This document shows, in pieces, positions 63,882 through 64,000 of a DNA stretch of 64,000 bases. Made by a program: the position numbers and the translations under genes. The notes beneath the pieces were generated by a model. That model ran no database searches and had not been told where the DNA came from. It worked only from the letters and a program-made list of their open reading frames with translations. Source of the DNA: Larix kaempferi (Eukaryota > Streptophyta > Pinopsida > Pinales > Pinaceae); contig BSBM01000232.1 in NCBI GenBank assembly GCA_027924585.1, forward strand, positions 24,773,501 through 24,837,500. The letters run 5' to 3'. The first letter of the stretch is position 1. The number at the start of each line of letters is the position of its first letter.

Positions 63882-64000
63882 CTTGACTCTTCCACCACTG
63901 CTAGTAATTCAGGACCAAGCATATCAAATAATTCCAAAAAAAAGTTCCACTATCCACCCATCCAGACCCTAACTTTTTGATTTGGCAAAACATGATAATA
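63882..64000 (-). pseudogene. LINE-2 RT, continuation beyond Copia-5
   Basis: The minus strand reads GLDGWIVELFF, a frame shift, then DMLGPELLAVVEESR, which joins across the Copia-5 insertion to the RT block at 60094. This is the conserved GPDGW...F...lG.ell..vEe.. region of plant LINE RT. The element runs off the window. Confidence 0.8.

Noticed and set aside
1-64000. tRNA, rRNA or snoRNA genes
   Set aside because: Matches to GGTTCGA-like B boxes and to the tRNA end were inspected; the TGGTATCAGAGC matches are retrotransposon primer-binding sites, and no cloverleaf was seen.

Overview
The window is nuclear DNA of a land plant, AT-rich and packed with decayed retrotransposons. It carries one intact protein-coding gene, for plastid enoyl-[acyl-carrier-protein] reductase (ENR, the FabI/MOD1 family), on the + strand in 12 coding exons (2724-34098, 402 codons plus stop, all splice phases consistent). 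Its first intron is 28,260 bp and filled with nested transposons, while the other ten introns are 109-309 bp. A very long, transposon-filled intron in a housekeeping gene, together with the mix of old Copia, Gypsy and LINE elements, suggests a large-genome seed plant, probably a gymnosperm; this is inference.

Layout. 1-2380: intergenic, with a LINE RNase H remnant. 2383-2723: putative ENR promoter, 5' UTR and a likely 5' UTR intron holding a 26-bp minisatellite. Intron 1 (3016-31275) holds in order: a minus-strand Copia element whose 2.3-kb LTR begins with a dense hairpin array (4195-8461); a processed pseudogene of the molybdenum-cofactor gene CNX2 (8905-9772); a Gypsy element (10253-24693, TSD TCTAA); and a LINE with endonuclease, RT and RNase H domains (about 26340-31110). 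The Gypsy element has itself been hit twice: by a probable DNA transposon (13368-15938, 9-bp duplication), which in turn contains a poly(A) retroposon (14310-15584, 13-bp TSD), and by a small-LTR Copia-like element (17773-23282, TSD GAAAG). For all three insertions into coding sequence that I could test (two in this Gypsy element, one in the LINE at 60 kb), removing the insert and one TSD copy rejoins the host reading frame.

Downstream of ENR (34099-64000) there is no other intact gene. In order: short tandem repeats; a second member of the 13.4-kb DNA element family (35151-36278); a minus-strand Gypsy element of Tat/Ogre type with an RNase H domain between protease and RT (36286 to about 42330); an uncertain transposon-like reading frame (42340-43823); a plus-strand Gypsy remnant with an extra reading frame after integrase (46470-51720); a fold-back MITE (52569-52937); two Copia remnants in opposite orientations, one inside the other (about 54080-57030); and a LINE running off the window (57190-64000) interrupted by an RT-deleted Copia element (60095-63876, TSD GTATC).

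Functionally only ENR is expected to make a product, the NADH-dependent last step of each plastid fatty-acid elongation cycle. All transposon proteins seen here carry stops, frameshifts or deletions. Element lineages and the gymnosperm guess rest on motif recognition without database searches.
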